Source: Paracoccaceae bacterium
Lineage (GTDB): Bacteria; Pseudomonadota; Alphaproteobacteria; Rhodobacterales; Rhodobacteraceae
DNA length: 5,896 nucleotides
Reading direction: 5' to 3'
Assembly: GCA_011523445.1 (NCBI GenBank)
Contig: WTGT01000271.1
Location: forward strand, 1 to 5,896
The first letter of the stretch is position 1, and every line of letters begins with the position of its first letter. The notes under the pieces are model-generated. The model saw only the letters and a list, made by a program, of their open reading frames with translations, searched no databases and was not told where the DNA came from. The translations under genes were made by a program, and so were the position numbers. Shown here piece by piece: positions 5,871 to 5,896 of this stretch.

Positions 5871-5896
5871 ATGTAAATTGCTACAGTATATTGTAA

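Overview
The window is AT-rich bacterial DNA with uninterrupted genes, Shine-Dalgarno sites, an initiator TTG, and a 5'-truncated view of a bacterial tRNA-Val(GAC). The tRNA sequence and the mix of RpiR, RidA and M81 families fit a proteobacterium, possibly an alphaproteobacterium. The lineage is an inference from general resemblance and cannot be settled here.

Layout. Positions 1-52 hold the 5' two thirds of a minus-strand tRNA-Val, with a good promoter at 86-114. At 188-1165 (+) lies a TTG-initiated gene for a glycine-rich membrane protein with a TerB-like acidic helical domain. A 199-bp convergent gap follows. Two minus-strand genes come next, read from right to left: a RidA-family protein (2654-2268) and, 24 bp behind it, a MurR/RpiR-family regulator (2243-1365). 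A 357-bp divergent control region (2658-3014) separates them from two plus-strand genes: an M81 (MlrC-like) metallopeptidase (3018-4484) and, 81 bp later, a probable TIM-barrel protein of unrecognised family with a Cys-x-Cys-x-x-Cys motif (4566-5747). The window closes with an interrupted stem, a small intrinsic terminator (5820-5839), a perfect 14-bp palindrome and the edge of a further control region.

The interesting unit is the divergon RpiR-RidA // M81-TIM barrel. The divergent region carries three copies of a TGTAA-N5-TTACA inverted repeat (one with a single mismatch). This has the size and letter pattern of the palindrome reported for HexR, an RpiR-family regulator. The simplest reading is a ligand-controlled catabolic or processing locus in which the RpiR protein senses a phosphosugar-like or other small metabolite through its SIS domain and controls both directions. 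The metallohydrolase and the barrel protein would act on the same substrate, and RidA would clear reactive enamine/imine intermediates. The substrate cannot be read from the sequence, and transport genes, if any, lie outside the window.
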